The position numbers were made by a program, and so were the translations under genes. This document shows, piece by piece, positions 24,974 through 34,478 of a stretch of DNA of 64,000 bases. Numbering within the stretch: the stretch's first letter is position 1; each line of letters opens with the position of its first letter. This DNA is from Rheinheimera sp. (GTDB lineage: Bacteria > Pseudomonadota > Gammaproteobacteria > Enterobacterales > Alteromonadaceae), in assembly GCF_030690345.1 (NCBI RefSeq), contig NZ_JAUYGV010000008.1, forward strand, positions 684,433 to 748,432. The letters run 5' to 3'. The notes beneath the pieces are model-generated. The model ran no database searches and was not told the origin of the DNA. It worked only from the letters and a program-made list of their open reading frames with translations.

Positions 24974-26188
24974 ATGGTCGATACTGTCCACAATCCAGAC
25001 CAATATATGTACGATTTAAAGCATATATTAACTAGTGGTAAAAAGAAGATTGGTATTCTAATCGGAGCAGGCGCTCCTGTTAGCATCAATGTTGCTACTG
25101 ATGGTACTTGGAAATCATTAATTCCAGACATCGCAGGACTAACAGAAATTGTTGTAGCCAATCTTAACAAGACAGAGCAGTCAGTTTACGCAAACATTAA
25201 GAACGATGTCGGCAGCAATAATATCGAGTTGATTTTAAGTCGGATCAGATCTCTTTCCGAAGTCATAGGTAACACAAAAATTCATGGTTTTGATGCCACT
25301 GGATTTGAAGGTTTATCAAAAAAAATATGTAGCGAAATAAAAAATGTCGTAAGCAAGCAATTGCCTGATGGAGAGAACCCCTTTTCAAATCTTATTTCAT
25401 GGATAAATGGCATTAACAGGGAACACGCGGTCGAGGTTTTCACAACCAATTACGACTTACTGCTTGAAGAGGCGCTAGAGAGAACAAGAACTCCTTATTT
25501 TGATGGCTTTTCAGGTTCAAGAATAGCGTTTTTCGACCCATCTACCATTTCTACAAACAACTTACCTGCTAGATGGGTTAGGCTTTGGAAACTACATGGT
25601 TCTATAAATTGGTCAAAGAATAGCAATGGCGAGATTACTCGCTCGGCTGGCAGCGATGATGGAACTATGGTTTACCCTTCACATATTAAATATGATCAGA
25701 CTCAGGCCGCCCCTTTTTCAGCACTTTTTGAACGTTTGAAGAATTTCTTGTTAGAACCTGACAGTTTATTGCTAACTGCAGGCTTTTCTTTTGCAGATGC
25801 TCATATAACAAACAAATTGGACGAATGCCTTGCGGCTAATGGCTCGTCCGCTTTAATTGCTTTCCAATATAAAAATCTAGACGAAGAAACGCCAGCGCTT
25901 AAAATTGCGTCAAGAAGGCCGAATATGAGTGTTTACTGTAAAAATGGAGCAACTATTAATGGCGTATCTGCACCATGGAAGCTTGGTGAACCTCCAAGTA
26001 AAAACTGGCATGCCATTCGCGGCGAGTACTGGCACAATGAAAGCTTTTTACTCGGTGACTTTCTAAAATTCACTAAATTCCTTGCGGGGTCAAGAGGGGG
26101 AAAATCAGTTGCAATTGTTGAGTTGGTAAATGCTGTAGCCGAGGCTCTTGCGGAAAAAGAGCACGAAGGGAATAAAGATGACGCTTGA
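24974..26188 (+). CDS. SIR2-domain defence protein (predicted NADase)
   Basis: 404 residues. SIR2 landmarks: ILIGAGAPVS (31-37) for the NAD-binding loop, TTNYD (157-161), WKLHGSINW (205-213) with the catalytic-position His208, and GFSFADAHI (270-278). In anti-phage SIR2 proteins the domain degrades NAD+ when triggered, halting growth. The C-terminal 70 residues probably contact the partner. The stop lies 11 bp inside the following HerA gene, so the pair is coupled, as in known SIR2-HerA systems. Confidence 0.88.
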   Translation: MVDTVHNPDQYMYDLKHILTSGKKKIGILIGAGAPVSINVATDGTWKSLIPDIAGLTEIVVANLNKTEQSVYANIKNDVGSNNIELILSRIRSLSEVIGNTKIHGFDATGFEGLSKKICSEIKNVVSKQLPDGENPFSNLISWINGINREHAVEVFTTNYDLLLEEALERTRTPYFDGFSGSRIAFFDPSTISTNNLPARWVRLWKLHGSINWSKNSNGEITRSAGSDDGTMVYPSHIKYDQTQAAPFSALFERLKNFLLEPDSLLLTAGFSFADAHITNKLDECLAANGSSALIAFQYKNLDEETPALKIASRRPNMSVYCKNGATINGVSAPWKLGEPPSKNWHAIRGEYWHNESFLLGDFLKFTKFLAGSRGGKSVAIVELVNAVAEALAEKEHEGNKDDA

Positions 26189-27962
26189 ACCAACATATTT
26201 AGGAAAAGTGACTTCAGTTTCAGGTGCTTCAGTAAGTATTGAAGTAACTCCACAACTAAAATCAGGGCTACTTATAATCGAAGGCAGGACTCATAGAGTT
26301 GGACAAGTAGGAAGCTTCATAAGAATACCTCAGGGCTATAATGATCTATATGGTGTTATATCAGAAACATCTGAATCTCAATCAAACGGGGATTTAGATA
26401 CAAGAATTCTAAAAGCTGAATTAGTTGGCGAAGTTATAGGTTCAGACTTCGAGCGAGGTATAGGGCAATACCCGAGCATCTCAGATGAAGTTCATTTAGT
26501 GACTGAAAATGATTTAAAAAAAATATACGGTAACGACACGCACGGACAGATTACCGTAGGAAGACTTTCAAGCTCTGACAGTATAAAAGTAAGTATTGAT
26601 TTAGACGACTTAGTTAATAAACACTCTGCAATACTTGGTTCAACTGGTGCCGGTAAGTCGACAAGTGTCGCTAGCTTACTTCGTTCCATCGTAACAAATC
26701 ACCAAGACAATGTATTAATGCCCTCAGCCAGAATAGTTTTATTTGACATACATGGCGAATATGCAGCAGCTCTCAAAGATATTTCTGAAGTCTTTTCTAT
26801 CACTCCAACAGCTGACGAAAAAAACTTCCATATCCCTTTTTGGTGTGTTTCTCCTGACAGCTTAATAGAGTTTTTATGCGGCTCGAATGAACCGCTGCGA
26901 AATAAATTCAATGAGCTTATCCTTGAAGATAAGCGGATATATGCTAGAGACAATCAAGATTTACAACTTGATGAGCACAAAATCACGTCCAATACTCCAC
27001 TTCCATTTCGCTTAAAGAAAATTTGGTATGATTTGGTTTTTGAAGACAATGTAAATTGGAACGATAAAGAAAAAACTGCAGACCCCGCGTATAAAGATAA
27101 CGAAAAAGGCGACCCAGATAAACTTATTGCACCCAAATTTATACCTCCTGGTGCAGCTTCAAACCCGCCCCACAAAGGAGGCCCAAAAGCATGGAGCAAA
27201 CCCCTCGATTTAATGAAGTCTAGGCTATTAGACAATCAATACTCATTTCTCTTAGAACCCGGAGGTTGGAGTCCAGACCTTAAAAACTCTATTGAGAAAG
27301 ATATTGATCACCTAATTTCAGAGTGGATAGGAAGTAATAAGCCGATAACGATTTTTGATTTGTCGGGAATGCCAACAGCTCGCTTAGAACTGCTTCTTGG
27401 CTCAGTACTAGATATTCTGTTCGAAGCGGCTATTTGGAGCAGAGGTCTCGAAAAGGGCTTCAAAAGCACTCCCGTCTTACTAGTTTTGGAAGAGGCACAT
27501 CGCTACTTGTCTTCAGAAAACTCTGGTTTAGCTAAAAAAATGGTCAGGCGTATTGCCAAAGAAGGTCGCAAATTTGGTGTAGGTTCAATGCTAATAAGTC
27601 AAAGACCATCTGAAATAGATGAAACAATACTCTCTCAATGCGGCACTATATTTTCCCTCCGAATTACAAATACAACAGACAGAAATCGAGTTAAAGCAGC
27701 AATGTCTGATGGCTTAGCCGGTATTGTAGATTCTTTGCCTGTTCTTCGAACAGGCGAAGCTATCGTAACCGGAGAGGCAGCAAAACTTCCGATGAGATTT
27801 AAGTTTCGCCTTCCTAAAGATGGGCAGTTCCCTGACAGTCAAGACCCTCAGGTGAGCCAAAATTGGGCCCGCAAATATGAAGAATCCGATTTCAAAGATT
27901 TTATAAATTGTTGGCGACAACAAGACGCCAAAACTAAAAAAAAGGAGAGAGATGATGAATAG
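26178..27962 (+). CDS. herA: HerA-like hexameric ATPase (SIR2-HerA system)
   Basis: 594 residues from the ATG at 26178 (GAAGGGAATAAAG upstream); a 10-codon longer frame lacks a site. A beta-rich HAS-barrel N-terminus (1-110), then the FtsK/HerA ATPase: Walker A GSTGAGKST (154-162), IVLFDIHGEY, Walker B LLVLEEAH (434-441) and sensor SQRP (474-477). HerA forms hexamers on DNA and assembles with the SIR2 protein into a large defence complex. An insertion of about 60 charged residues (290-350) is present. It overlaps both neighbours. Confidence 0.88.
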   Translation: MTLEPTYLGKVTSVSGASVSIEVTPQLKSGLLIIEGRTHRVGQVGSFIRIPQGYNDLYGVISETSESQSNGDLDTRILKAELVGEVIGSDFERGIGQYPSISDEVHLVTENDLKKIYGNDTHGQITVGRLSSSDSIKVSIDLDDLVNKHSAILGSTGAGKSTSVASLLRSIVTNHQDNVLMPSARIVLFDIHGEYAAALKDISEVFSITPTADEKNFHIPFWCVSPDSLIEFLCGSNEPLRNKFNELILEDKRIYARDNQDLQLDEHKITSNTPLPFRLKKIWYDLVFEDNVNWNDKEKTADPAYKDNEKGDPDKLIAPKFIPPGAASNPPHKGGPKAWSKPLDLMKSRLLDNQYSFLLEPGGWSPDLKNSIEKDIDHLISEWIGSNKPITIFDLSGMPTARLELLLGSVLDILFEAAIWSRGLEKGFKSTPVLLVLEEAHRYLSSENSGLAKKMVRRIAKEGRKFGVGSMLISQRPSEIDETILSQCGTIFSLRITNTTDRNRVKAAMSDGLAGIVDSLPVLRTGEAIVTGEAAKLPMRFKFRLPKDGQFPDSQDPQVSQNWARKYEESDFKDFINCWRQQDAKTKKKERDDE

Positions 27963-28161
27963 GGAACCAGTAACATCAACAAATATTAGCTCAATAGGAT
28001 ATGACCAAGATGCGAATATTTTAGAAGTTGAGTTTAATTCCGGAGCAGTATACCAATACTTTGATGTCCCAGAGTACGTTTGGAGGGAGCTTATGGACGC
28101 CACATCACATGGCTCTTTTCTTGCTCAAAACATTAAAGGTGTATACAGCTATTCGCGGTAA
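27952..28161 (+). CDS. KTSC-domain protein, last gene of the SIR2-HerA operon
   Basis: 69 residues. KTSC domains are about 60 residues and begin with a variant of the K-T-S-C tetrad; here it reads TSTNISSIGYDQDANILEVEF, followed by YQYFDVPEYVWRELMDATSHGSFLAQNIKG, which matches the family very well. Function unknown; often attached to RNA-modifying or defence proteins. AGGAGAG precedes two tandem ATGs (27952 and 27955). It overlaps HerA by 8-11 bp, so it is cotranscribed and likely part of the system. Confidence 0.85.
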   Translation: MMNREPVTSTNISSIGYDQDANILEVEFNSGAVYQYFDVPEYVWRELMDATSHGSFLAQNIKGVYSYSR

Positions 28162-28269
28162 ATCAAAAATTGCATTCTGAACTGCTACACAGGCGCTACA
28201 CAAAAAAATTTAGGCATAAAAAAGGCCTCACTTTTCAGCTAAGAGATTAATTTATATAGCGAAACCGAT

Positions 28270-28348
28270 AGGATTACTCGGGCTATCCTGCCCTCGCCCT
28301 GCGGGCCAGCGGAGCTGTTCCAAATCGTTCCCGACGATTTGGTCGAAC
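28270..28348. repeat. 79-bp structured repeat, copy 1
   Basis: One base different from copy 2 (28428-28506). Three hairpins are visible: AGGAT...ATCCT, GCCCTGCGGGC, and CCAAATCG-TTCCCGA-CGATTTGG. It lies just downstream of the SIR2-HerA operon and is followed by a further hairpin GCCCG-TTCTCAT-CGGGC. No protein is likely here. Confidence 0.8.
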
Positions 28349-28381
28349 GCCCGTTCTCATCGGGCAGAGTGCCAAAAACAC

Positions 28382-28405
28382 AAAAACCACCCTAAAGGTG
28401 GTTTT
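28382..28405 (-). terminator. Terminator-like hairpin, duplicate of the tRNA terminator
   Basis: AAAAACCACC-CTAAA-GGTGGTTTT. It has the same design and position relative to a tRNA 3' end fragment (28415-28427) as the true tRNA terminator at 28541-28564, so it is probably a duplicated copy. Confidence 0.6.
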
Positions 28406-28414
28406 GATGTTTTG

Positions 28415-28427
28415 TGGTGCACCCGCC
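28415..28427 (-). repeat. 13-bp copy of the tRNA-Arg 3' end including CCA
   Basis: TGGTGCACCCGCC is identical to the 3' end of the tRNA-Arg gene (28573-28585 on the plus strand). The linker between it and the adjacent hairpin is also similar in both places. It is a remnant of a duplicated tRNA module or of an attachment-site duplication. Confidence 0.7.
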
Positions 28428-28506
28428 AGGATTACTCGGGCTATCCTGCCCTCGCCCTTCGGGCCAGCGGAGCTGTTCCAAATCGTTCCCGACGATTTGG
28501 TCGAAC
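28428..28506. repeat. 79-bp structured repeat, copy 2
   Basis: Same element as copy 1 with one difference (GCCCTTCGGGC instead of GCCCTGCGGGC, a loop change). It abuts the 13-bp tRNA 3'-end fragment on its left; on its right is GAACC-TAAC-GGTTC. A diverged relative lies at 35.2 kb. Confidence 0.8.
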
Positions 28507-28540
28507 CTAACGGTTCGCCTCCTACGGGGGCTATAAACGC

Positions 28541-28564
28541 AAAAACCGCCGAATTGGCGGTTTT
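28541..28564 (-). terminator. Terminator of the tRNA-Arg gene
   Basis: On the minus strand a GC stem (CCGCC with GGCGG, loop AATTC) flanked by A-run and T-run ends 9 bp after the tRNA CCA end. A normal intrinsic terminator. Confidence 0.75.
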
Positions 28565-28572
28565 GACGTTTA

Positions 28573-28649
<77 letters not shown>

Positions 28650-28817
28650 ACAATCTGCAATACTGCAGAAGCTGCGCATTATAGACAGCCTTGCTCTGTG
28701 TGTCTATCGCCTTACTGCCTGATTTTTCAGCACTCAGTTTCACTGCCCGTATTTACATTGTTGCAGCGTTAGCGCTAGAGTGAGGGCTGGCTAACTTTCC
28801 GGCATTCCCCCGCTACG

Positions 28818-30749
28818 ATGAATACAAAATTTTTGCTGTCTTTTGGCCACTGGCTACTGCTGCTAACCTTGCTGCTATTGGCGATGTACGCCACTGAAAC
28901 CATAGTGCAGCACGAGCAGCAACATGCACGCAGCCAGCAGTTACGCCATGAAATAGCCAGCGCCGGCCAGTTGCGGGCTTTGTTAGAGTCAGAGCTGAAT
29001 ATTCCGCTGTACCTTACCATTGGCCTTACCGCTTACGTGCAGGCCAACAATGGCGAAATTTCGCCGGCTGAAATCCATTTGCTGTTGCCGGAGCTGGTGC
29101 ATCAGGCGCGGCATATCCGCAATATCGGTGTCGCGCCCGGCAATACCTTACGCTATGTCTACCCGCTAAGCGGCAATGAGCAAGCCATTGGCCTGTATTA
29201 CCCCGACCTGCAAGAACAATGGCCCGACATTGCCGCCATTATTGCCCAGCGCGAAGCACGGCTGGTGGGCCCTATTGAACTGGTGCAGGGCGGCACCGCC
29301 TTTATTTACCGCCTGCCGGTGTACCTGAATGCCGACAGTTACTGGGGCATTATCAGTACCGTAGTTAATATCGACTCGGTTTGGCGCCTGCTGGAAAAGC
29401 AAACCACCGAGCAGGAAGTGCAGGTAGCTATTCGCAGCTTGTCGGCACAGGGCCGGGCCAGCACAGCGTTTTATGGTGACGACCGGCTGTTTTATGATGA
29501 CAGCCTGTTGTTGGGCATCAGTTTGCGCGGTGCGCTGTGGCAAATGGCCGTGCGCTCTTTGGCGCCACTGCCGGATCGCGCGCAGCAAATACGCATCGCC
29601 GCCTATGGCATAACAGCATTGCTGCTGTGTTTGCTGGGCTGGCTGTTAATTTCACGTCAGCATTTGCGCGACAGCGTAACAGAGCAACAGCGCAGCAAAC
29701 TCTATTTACGCAGCATGATGGATAACGTGGCCGATGCCATTATTACCACCGACCCGGACGGCATTATTGAGCAGGTAAACCTGTCGTGCTACCCGATGTT
29801 TGGCTATGCCACCTCCACCCTGCCGGGGCTGCATTGGTCGGTATTGCTGGCCGACCCGCAGCGGCTGGACGAGGTATACAGCGCTACCTCCAACGGCAAC
29901 GCCGAATACGAAACCGCCGGCCGGCGGCGTGACAACAGTACCTTTCCGATGGCAGTGCACCGCAGCCATATCCGGATGCTGCAGCAATCGCGCCAGCTAC
30001 TGGTATTAAGCGATTTATCTGAGCGGCGGCAAACCGAGCAGTTAAAGCAGCAGTTTATTTCTACCGTAAGCCATGAACTGCGCACGCCGCTTACCTCAGT
30101 TTCAGCGGCGTTGGGCCTGGCGGTGGCCGGCGCTTTAGGTGAGTTGACGGCGTCGCAACAGCGTATGCTGCAGCTGGCGCATACCAATTGTCAGCGCTTG
30201 AATGCGTTGGTGAGTGACTTACTGGATATTGAAAAAATTACCAGCGGCACTATGACGCTGGAGCTAAGCCTGGTGGCCCTGCGGCCGCTGGTGCAGCAAT
30301 GTATTGACGAAATGCTGCTGTTTAATAACAACCGTGTGATCACCCTGCACTGCGATACCAATCTGGCTAAGGTGAACGTTGAGGCCGAACCAAACCGGCT
30401 TAGCCAGGTGTTAATGCATTTGCTGTCTAACGCGGTAAAGTTTTCACCGACCGACCAGCCGGTACAAGTTAGTATCAGCATGGCAGGTAACCGGGTACGG
30501 GTAACGGTGCAGGATAGCGGCCAGGGTGTGGCTGCACAGTTTGTGCCGGGTTTATTCAGTCGCTTTAGCCGCGCCGACAACAGCGACAACCGCGAACATG
30601 GCGGTACCGGGCTGGGGTTAGCCATCAGCCGCAGCCTGATCACACTGATGAACGGCAGCATGGGCTATAAACCGGCACCGCAGCAAGGCAGCTGCTTTTA
30701 CTTTGAACTGCCGTTTATCGCCACCCTGCAACCACAAACGTTGCCCTAA
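28818..30749 (+). CDS. Hybrid-free sensor histidine kinase with CHASE and PAS domains
   Basis: 643 residues: TM helix 8-26, periplasmic CHASE-like sensor (about 40-250), TM helix 258-279, PAS (298-400), HisKA with the phospho-acceptor His419 in VSHELRTPL, and HATPase with N-box LMHLLSNAVKF, DSGQGV and HGGTGLGLAIS. No receiver domain is attached and no response regulator gene lies next to it, so it is an orphan kinase. CHASE domains sense small extracellular ligands; which one is unknown. The Arg tRNA lies upstream in the opposite direction. Confidence 0.9.
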   Translation: MNTKFLLSFGHWLLLLTLLLLAMYATETIVQHEQQHARSQQLRHEIASAGQLRALLESELNIPLYLTIGLTAYVQANNGEISPAEIHLLLPELVHQARHIRNIGVAPGNTLRYVYPLSGNEQAIGLYYPDLQEQWPDIAAIIAQREARLVGPIELVQGGTAFIYRLPVYLNADSYWGIISTVVNIDSVWRLLEKQTTEQEVQVAIRSLSAQGRASTAFYGDDRLFYDDSLLLGISLRGALWQMAVRSLAPLPDRAQQIRIAAYGITALLLCLLGWLLISRQHLRDSVTEQQRSKLYLRSMMDNVADAIITTDPDGIIEQVNLSCYPMFGYATSTLPGLHWSVLLADPQRLDEVYSATSNGNAEYETAGRRRDNSTFPMAVHRSHIRMLQQSRQLLVLSDLSERRQTEQLKQQFISTVSHELRTPLTSVSAALGLAVAGALGELTASQQRMLQLAHTNCQRLNALVSDLLDIEKITSGTMTLELSLVALRPLVQQCIDEMLLFNNNRVITLHCDTNLAKVNVEAEPNRLSQVLMHLLSNAVKFSPTDQPVQVSISMAGNRVRVTVQDSGQGVAAQFVPGLFSRFSRADNSDNREHGGTGLGLAISRSLITLMNGSMGYKPAPQQGSCFYFELPFIATLQPQTLP

Positions 30750-30884
30750 GCCGGTTTTTATCTTAATTTGTTGGCATCTGGCTGCAAACGCGGGGCTTTG
30801 TCAGATTTTTTTGGCATACTCGGGTGGCCATGCGCCCAAGCGTAACTATTACAATAAGCTTTAACATCTTCCAGGGAGATATCC

Positions 30885-33053
30885 ATGCGTAAAACACTGA
30901 TTGCCACCACCGTTGGTGCCGTACTGGCGCTTAGCGCCTGTTCTGATAATACGGCTCCGGCTCAAACTAATACTCAACCAGGCTCTGCCGCGGTAACCGA
31001 AGTGACTTCTACTAACCCGTTATTCGTTAAAAGCATGCTGCAATACGAAGCGCCCAATTTCACTGAAATAAAAGACGAGCATTTCCTGCCGGCCTTTGAA
31101 GAAGGCATGAAGCAGCATATGGTTGAAGTACTGGCCATTGCCAATAACCCGGAGCCGGCCAGCTTCGACAACACCTTAGTCGCACTGGAAAAAAGCGGCG
31201 AGCTGCTTACCCGTGCGTCGCGTATTTTCTATAACCTGGCGGGCTCTAACTCTAACCCGGAGCGGCGTAAAATTCAGTCTGAACTGGCACCGAAAATGGC
31301 CGCACACTCAGACAACATTAACTTAAACCCGCAGTTATTCGCGCGGATTAAAAGCCTGTACAACCAGCGCAACGAGCTGCAACTGGACAGCGAGTCGGTA
31401 CGCTTAGCAGAAGTGTATTACGAGCGCTTTGTGCGGGCCGGGGCCGAGCTGACTGAAGAGCAAAAAACCGCGATTCGGGCGCTGAACGAAGAACACTCTA
31501 AACTGACCAACCAGTTCTCGCAGAACCTGCTGGCCGAAACGAAAAACATCGCCGTAGTGGTTGAGACCAAAGAAGAACTGGACGGTTTATCTGACTCGCA
31601 AATTACTGCCGCTGCCAATGCCGCTAAAGAAGCCGGCCATGAAGGCAAATACCTGTTAAGCATTACCAACACCACGCGCCAACCGGTGCTGGCTCAGCTG
31701 AGCAACCGCGAGCTGCGTAAGCGTGTATGGGAAGTGTCTGCCAACCGCGCGCAAAGCGGTGAAACCGACAACCGCCCACTGGTAGCCCGTTTGGCCCAGC
31801 TGCGTGCTGAACGCGCCAAACTGTTAGGCTACGACAACTGGGCCAGCTATGGCCTGGAAGCGCAAATGGCGAAAACTCCACAAGCCGTGTTTGATATGTT
31901 AGGCAGCATGGTGCCGGCAGTAGTGGCTAACACTAACCAGGAAGCCGCGGCCATTCAGCAGATGATTAAAGAGAAAGGCGGTGATTTTGAGCTGCAACCG
32001 TGGGACTGGGAATACTATGCCGAGTTTGTGCGCCAGGCGAAGTTTGACCTGGACGAAAACGAAGTTAAACAATACTTTGAGTTTAACCGCGTATTAAAAG
32101 ACGGCGTGTTCTTTACCTTTGAGCGCTTGTACGGCATTACCTTTAAGCCACGGCCGGATTTACCCACTTACCACCCGGATGTAGATGCCTATGAGCTGTT
32201 TGATGCCGACGGCACCAGCCTGGCCATTTTCTACGCCGATTACTTCGCCCGTGAAGGTAAGCGCGGCGGCGCCTGGATGAGCTCTTTTGTTGGCCAATCG
32301 CACTTAACCGGACAAAAACCGGTAGTGGTTAACGTAATGAACATTCCTAAAGCCCCGGAAGGCGAGCCGACGCTGGTAAGCTATGACCACGTAACCACTA
32401 TGTTCCACGAACTGGGCCATGGCTTACACGGCATGTTCTCTGACGTAAAATATCCAACATTGGCCGGTACCTCAGTATCGCGCGACTTTGTTGAGTTTCC
32501 GTCTACGTTCGAGGAAGACTGGGCCGCCCACCCGGAAGTGATCGCTAACTACGCCAAGCACTACAAAACCGGCGAAGCCATTCCCTCTGAGCTGCTGCAA
32601 AAAGTAATGAATTCACGCAGCTTTAACCAGGGCTTTGATACGCTGGAGTATTTGTCTGCCGCCTTGCTGGATATGGAATGGCATTCACTGTCTGCCGACG
32701 AGCCGTTGCAGGATGTTAACGCCTTTGAAGCCGCAGCGCTGAAAAAGCACGGTGTAGATTTAGCGGCGGTACCACCGCGTTATAAGTCGACCTTTTTCTC
32801 TCACTCTATGGGTGGCGGCTATTCTGCCGGTTACTACGCCTATATGTGGAGTGAAATTCTGGCGGCCGATGCTTTTGCCTTTGTACAGCAGCAAGGTGGG
32901 TTGAAGCTGGAAAACGGCCAGAACTACCGCAAAAACATTTTGTCTGTAGGTAACTCACGCCCGCCAATGGAGTCTTACAAAGCCTTCCGTGGCCAGGAGC
33001 CTACTACAGATGCGCTGTTAATCCGCCGCGGCCTGAAAACCAAAGTAGATTAA
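30885..33053 (+). CDS. M3-family peptidyl-dipeptidase (Dcp-like) lipoprotein
   Basis: 722 residues. The lipoprotein signal ends LALSAC (Cys19), so it is probably membrane-anchored in the periplasm. Thermolysin-like zinc site FHELGHGLHG (His508, Glu509, His512) and the third ligand region EFPSTFEEDW fit oligopeptidase/Dcp enzymes, which remove C-terminal dipeptides. The end HSMGGGYSAGYYAYMWSE is also conserved. E. coli Dcp is 681 residues and not a lipoprotein. A strong start AGGGAGATATCC-ATG and a terminator follow and bound a single-gene unit. Confidence 0.92.
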   Translation: MRKTLIATTVGAVLALSACSDNTAPAQTNTQPGSAAVTEVTSTNPLFVKSMLQYEAPNFTEIKDEHFLPAFEEGMKQHMVEVLAIANNPEPASFDNTLVALEKSGELLTRASRIFYNLAGSNSNPERRKIQSELAPKMAAHSDNINLNPQLFARIKSLYNQRNELQLDSESVRLAEVYYERFVRAGAELTEEQKTAIRALNEEHSKLTNQFSQNLLAETKNIAVVVETKEELDGLSDSQITAAANAAKEAGHEGKYLLSITNTTRQPVLAQLSNRELRKRVWEVSANRAQSGETDNRPLVARLAQLRAERAKLLGYDNWASYGLEAQMAKTPQAVFDMLGSMVPAVVANTNQEAAAIQQMIKEKGGDFELQPWDWEYYAEFVRQAKFDLDENEVKQYFEFNRVLKDGVFFTFERLYGITFKPRPDLPTYHPDVDAYELFDADGTSLAIFYADYFAREGKRGGAWMSSFVGQSHLTGQKPVVVNVMNIPKAPEGEPTLVSYDHVTTMFHELGHGLHGMFSDVKYPTLAGTSVSRDFVEFPSTFEEDWAAHPEVIANYAKHYKTGEAIPSELLQKVMNSRSFNQGFDTLEYLSAALLDMEWHSLSADEPLQDVNAFEAAALKKHGVDLAAVPPRYKSTFFSHSMGGGYSAGYYAYMWSEILAADAFAFVQQQGGLKLENGQNYRKNILSVGNSRPPMESYKAFRGQEPTTDALLIRRGLKTKVD

Positions 33054-33084
33054 TAACCACTTAGCCGCCTGCCGGTTATGCATA

Positions 33085-33115
33085 AAAAAGCCCCGCTAAC
33101 TTAGCGGGGCTTTTT
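33085..33115. terminator. Bidirectional intrinsic terminator
   Basis: A long GC stem, GCCCCGCTAA with TTAGCGGGGC, is flanked by A-run on the left and T-run on the right. It serves the M3 peptidase gene and the convergent pmbA gene. Confidence 0.85.
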
Positions 33116-33131
33116 CTTGGTTGCCGCTTAA

Positions 33132-34478
33132 TTAACTGCCGGCTACCTGCATCTGGTTTATCAAGATCGAGCCGGTTAATACGCCGCCACGGCGATCAAC
33201 GTCGTTACCTACCGCCACTATGTTCATAAACATATCTTTTAAATTACCGGCAATGGTCACTTCAGACACCGGAAACTGAATTTCGCCGTGCTCTACCCAA
33301 AAACCGGCGGCGCCACGCGAGTAATCACCGGTTACGGTGTTAACGCCCTGGCCCATCAGTTCGGTGACCAGCAGGCCTTTGCCCATGCTGCGGCACAGTT
33401 GCAGTAAGTCTTCATCGCCGTGCTGTACCAGCCAGTTATGAATGCCGCCGGCATGGCCGGTACTGGCCATACCCAGCTTACGCGCCGAGTAACTGGTGGT
33501 TAGGTATGTTGTCAGTACGCCCTGCTCTATTACGGCTAAATCACGGGTTTTTACGCCTTCGCCGTCAAACGGGCTGGAGGCCAGCGCCTGCTTTAAATGC
33601 GGCTGCTCAACAATGCTGACGCCGGGCGCCATAATTTGTTGGCCAACCTTGTCCATTAAAAAGCTGGATTTACGGTAAATACTGCCGCCACTTATAGCCG
33701 AGACTAAATGGCCAAACAGGCTGCTGGCGATGTCGGCACGAAACAATACCGGCACTTTTTGCGTGGCAATTTTACGCGCATTAAGCCTGGCTACGGTTTC
33801 CAGTGCGGCTTCGCGGCCAATTTGTTTCGGGTCCAGCAGCTGGTTGTAGCGCCGTGCCACGGTAAAGCTGTAGTCGCGCTGCATATCATCGCCATCTTCG
33901 CCTATCACCACACAACTGAAGCTGTGGCGTGAGCTGGGGTAGCCGACTAACTGGCCATGGCTGTTGCCGTACACCTTTAAGCCCTGATGCGACGAGAACG
34001 ACGCGCCTTCCGAATTGGTAATACGTTTGTCGGTGGCAAAGGCGGCTTCTTCGGCGCCGGCACATAAGCGGATGGCTTCGTCGGTGCCGATGCTGTCGGG
34101 GTAAAACAAGTCCAGATCCGGTGGCGACATTTCCAGCCAGGCCGCTTCGGCCAAACCGGTATGCGGGTCTTCCGAGGTATAGCGGGCAATATCGGCCGCC
34201 GCTTCTACCGTGCGGCGCAGCGCATCGTGGCTTAAATCGGCAGTAGAGGCCGAGCCTTTGCGCTGGCCAAAGTACAAACTGATGCCCAGGCCACCATCCT
34301 GATTAAACTCTACCGTTTCCACCTCGCCGTGGCGGGTTTCCACGCTTAAGCCTTTGGTGCGGCTCATCGACGCTTCAGCGCTGCTGGCACCCAATTGCTT
34401 TGCATGGGCCAGCACTTCAGCTACGGCTTGTTTTACTTCGTCAATTTCCTGCCAAATAGTGCTTTGGGTTACTTGCAT
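33132..34478 (-). CDS. pmbA: Metalloprotease-associated protein PmbA (TldE)
   Basis: 448 residues. PmbA/TldE forms a heterodimeric protease with TldD that degrades unfolded peptides and processes microcin B17 and CcdA. Landmarks: GLSVETRHGEVETVEF at the N-terminus, SSHQGLKVYGNSHG, and the C-terminal VTGDYSRGAAGFWVEHGEI followed by GNLKDMF. It has no zinc motif, as expected; TldD carries it (36.5-37.9 kb). Divergent from darP, the usual neighbour. Confidence 0.94.
   Translation of the reverse strand: MQVTQSTIWQEIDEVKQAVAEVLAHAKQLGASSAEASMSRTKGLSVETRHGEVETVEFNQDGGLGISLYFGQRKGSASTADLSHDALRRTVEAAADIARYTSEDPHTGLAEAAWLEMSPPDLDLFYPDSIGTDEAIRLCAGAEEAAFATDKRITNSEGASFSSHQGLKVYGNSHGQLVGYPSSRHSFSCVVIGEDGDDMQRDYSFTVARRYNQLLDPKQIGREAALETVARLNARKIATQKVPVLFRADIASSLFGHLVSAISGGSIYRKSSFLMDKVGQQIMAPGVSIVEQPHLKQALASSPFDGEGVKTRDLAVIEQGVLTTYLTTSYSARKLGMASTGHAGGIHNWLVQHGDEDLLQLCRSMGKGLLVTELMGQGVNTVTGDYSRGAAGFWVEHGEIQFPVSEVTIAGNLKDMFMNIVAVGNDVDRRGGVLTGSILINQMQVAGS

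Noticed and set aside
28184-28202. Direct repeat GCTACACA-N3-GCTACACA after the KTSC gene, as a possible attachment site
   Set aside because: Too short, no matching copy found at the other end of the region and no integrase; recorded only as a curiosity.
24021-28213. Retron or CRISPR components in the accessory region
   Set aside because: No reverse transcriptase, no cas gene and no regularly spaced direct repeats were found in the window.
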